Positions 63,235 to 64,000 of a DNA stretch of 64,000 bases are shown here, piece after piece. The translations under genes were made by a program, and so were the position numbers. The stretch covers positions 770,001 to 834,000 of the forward strand of contig NZ_CP022680.1 of assembly GCF_003595525.1 (NCBI RefSeq), written 5' to 3'. This DNA is from Streptococcus respiraculi. Its GTDB lineage: Bacteria > Bacillota > Bacilli > Lactobacillales > Streptococcaceae. The notes beneath the pieces are model-generated. The model did not search any database. It saw only the letters and a list, made by a program, of their open reading frames with translations, and was not told the DNA's origin. Numbering within the stretch: the stretch's first letter is position 1; each line of letters opens with the position of its first letter.

Positions 63235-64000
63235 TGTCAAAACGCAAACAACAATTGTTACGGTATGTTTTAAAGAAACGCTATATTCCGTCACAAAATC
63301 GTCGTAGAGTGGGGCAAAGTCTCATTCTGCTGACGGTTTTCATCTTTTTCATCTTCTTGATTAATTTTGCCATTATTATTGGAACAGATAAAAAATTTGG
63401 GGTTGATTTGTCAGAAGGGGCAAGAAAGGTTCACCAGACCGAAGTGACTGTCCAAGCGAAGCGGGGGACGATTTATGACCGCACTGGTTTGCCGATTGCT
63501 AAGGATTCGACGACCTATACGGTCTACGCCATTATTGACAAAGAATATGTTTCTGCTCTGAAAGAGATTTTATATGTTGAGCCTCGTCAATTTAATCAGG
63601 TCGCACAGATTTTTAATAAACATTTGGGTCTTGAGACGGATTATGTCATGCAGCAATTAAATCAGCCTAAGCTCAAGCAGGTCTATTTTGGAACATTAGG
63701 AAAGAATATTTCCTACAGCACGATGACGGCGATTCAGCAGGAGATGGAAACTGCAGGTATAAAAGGGATAGCCTTTAACACCAATCCAGGTCGTCTTTAT
63801 CCAAATGGGAATTTTGCATCGAGTTTTATTGGATTAGCTAATCTAGTCGAAGACGAGAATGATGGTAGCCAGCACTTGGAAGGTCAACGGGGGATGGAGT
63901 ATGCCCTCAACAGTATCTTAGCTGGTCAAGATGGAACAATTGTTTATGAAAAAGATAGCCGCGGACGAATTGTTCCGGGAACAGAAAATGTCAAAGAAGC
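63234..64000 (+). CDS. pbp2X: Penicillin-binding protein 2X, 3'-truncated by window edge
   Basis: The first 255 codons of a class B penicillin-binding protein, the septal transpeptidase of streptococci. ATG at 63234 overlaps the ftsL stop. A basic cytoplasmic stretch ([20 protein letters not shown]) precedes one membrane helix (about 31-50), then the dimerisation domain starts with [19 protein letters not shown], the class B signature. The transpeptidase motifs lie beyond the window. Order rsmH-ftsL-pbp2X is the standard streptococcal arrangement. Confidence 0.96.
   Translation, partial: MSKRKQQLLRYVLKKRYIPSQNRRRVGQSLILLTVFIFFIFLINFAIIIGTDKKFGVDLSEGARKVHQTEVTVQAKRGTIYDRTGLPIAKDSTTYTVYAIIDKEYVSALKEILYVEPRQFNQVAQIFNKHLGLETDYVMQQLNQPKLKQVYFGTLGKNISYSTMTAIQQEMETAGIKGIAFNTNPGRLYPNGNFASSFIGLANLVEDENDGSQHLEGQRGMEYALNSILAGQDGTIVYEKDSRGRIVPGTENVKE

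Noticed and set aside
1-64000. tRNA or rRNA genes
   Set aside because: No cloverleaf-forming segments with GGTTCRA-type T-arms or conserved rRNA stretches were recognised; a tRNAscan-SE run would settle this.

Overview
The window is chromosomal DNA of a low-GC Gram-positive coccus, almost certainly a Streptococcus of the S. suis-like type. This is inferred from gene order and protein sequences: metQ / M20 peptidase / metNP, clpL with CtsR boxes, yqeGH-yhbY-nadD-yqeK-rsfS, glyQS behind a T-box, and rsmH-ftsL-pbp2x. No species name is claimed. No rRNA, tRNA or CRISPR array was seen and there is no prophage. Both window ends cut genes (gatB at the left, pbp2X at the right).

Layout. 1-7.3 kb: end of gatB, a divergent galR / galKT galactose locus, a drug/metabolite transporter, cutC and a small membrane protein. 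7.4-8.5 kb: an insertion sequence with a 25-bp target duplication. 8.6-14.6 kb: the ribosome-assembly/NAD cluster yqeG-yqeH-yhbY-nadD-yqeK-rsfS, a methyltransferase, tmcAL and a second peptide deformylase. 14.6-17 kb: clpL behind an array of CtsR-like boxes. 17.1-17.8 kb: an IS200-type element with a nonsense-mutated transposase. 17.9-25.8 kb: maltodextrin/glycogen use (GntR regulator, malQ-glgP, a phosphatase-fold protein, a glucose/maltose-type PTS). 26-30.2 kb: small membrane and regulatory genes, yebC, a lipoprotein and a NUDIX gene. 30.2-34 kb: mnmE with a displaced copy of its 3' end, an epimerase-like gene and an IS30 element between the two copies. 34.3-45.1 kb: methionine supply (metE-metF, metQ, M20 peptidase, metNP), a C26 amidotransferase, two small membrane proteins and an aldo-keto reductase. 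45.1-48.8 kb: T-box, a decoy copy of the glyQ start, glyQ-glyS and a DUF896 gene. 48.9-52.8 kb: MATE pump and a Ktr/Trk potassium system whose two genes are separated by a tandem repeat. 53.1-60.7 kb: a redox locus (eetB, ndh2, dmkB, pplA, fmnB, dmkA, eetA). 60.7-64 kb: a DUF3278/XRE pair and the start of the division/cell-wall operon rsmH-ftsL-pbp2X.

The most notable system is the 53-61 kb locus. It holds homologues of nearly all parts of the flavin-based extracellular electron transfer pathway described in Listeria: a long membrane-anchored NADH dehydrogenase, two enzymes for demethylmenaquinone synthesis, an FMN-binding lipoprotein, its FMN transferase, and the accessory proteins EetA and EetB. 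In this fermentative genus it would let NADH electrons leave through a quinone to a surface flavoprotein. The fmnA gene was not seen here.

The window is also rich in small non-coding mobile repeats. One family of about 100 bp with TATAGTG ends occurs at least six times and twice supplies the last codons and stop of a neighbouring gene. A longer version shares the same ends. A second family has AGAACCTGTATTCA ends.
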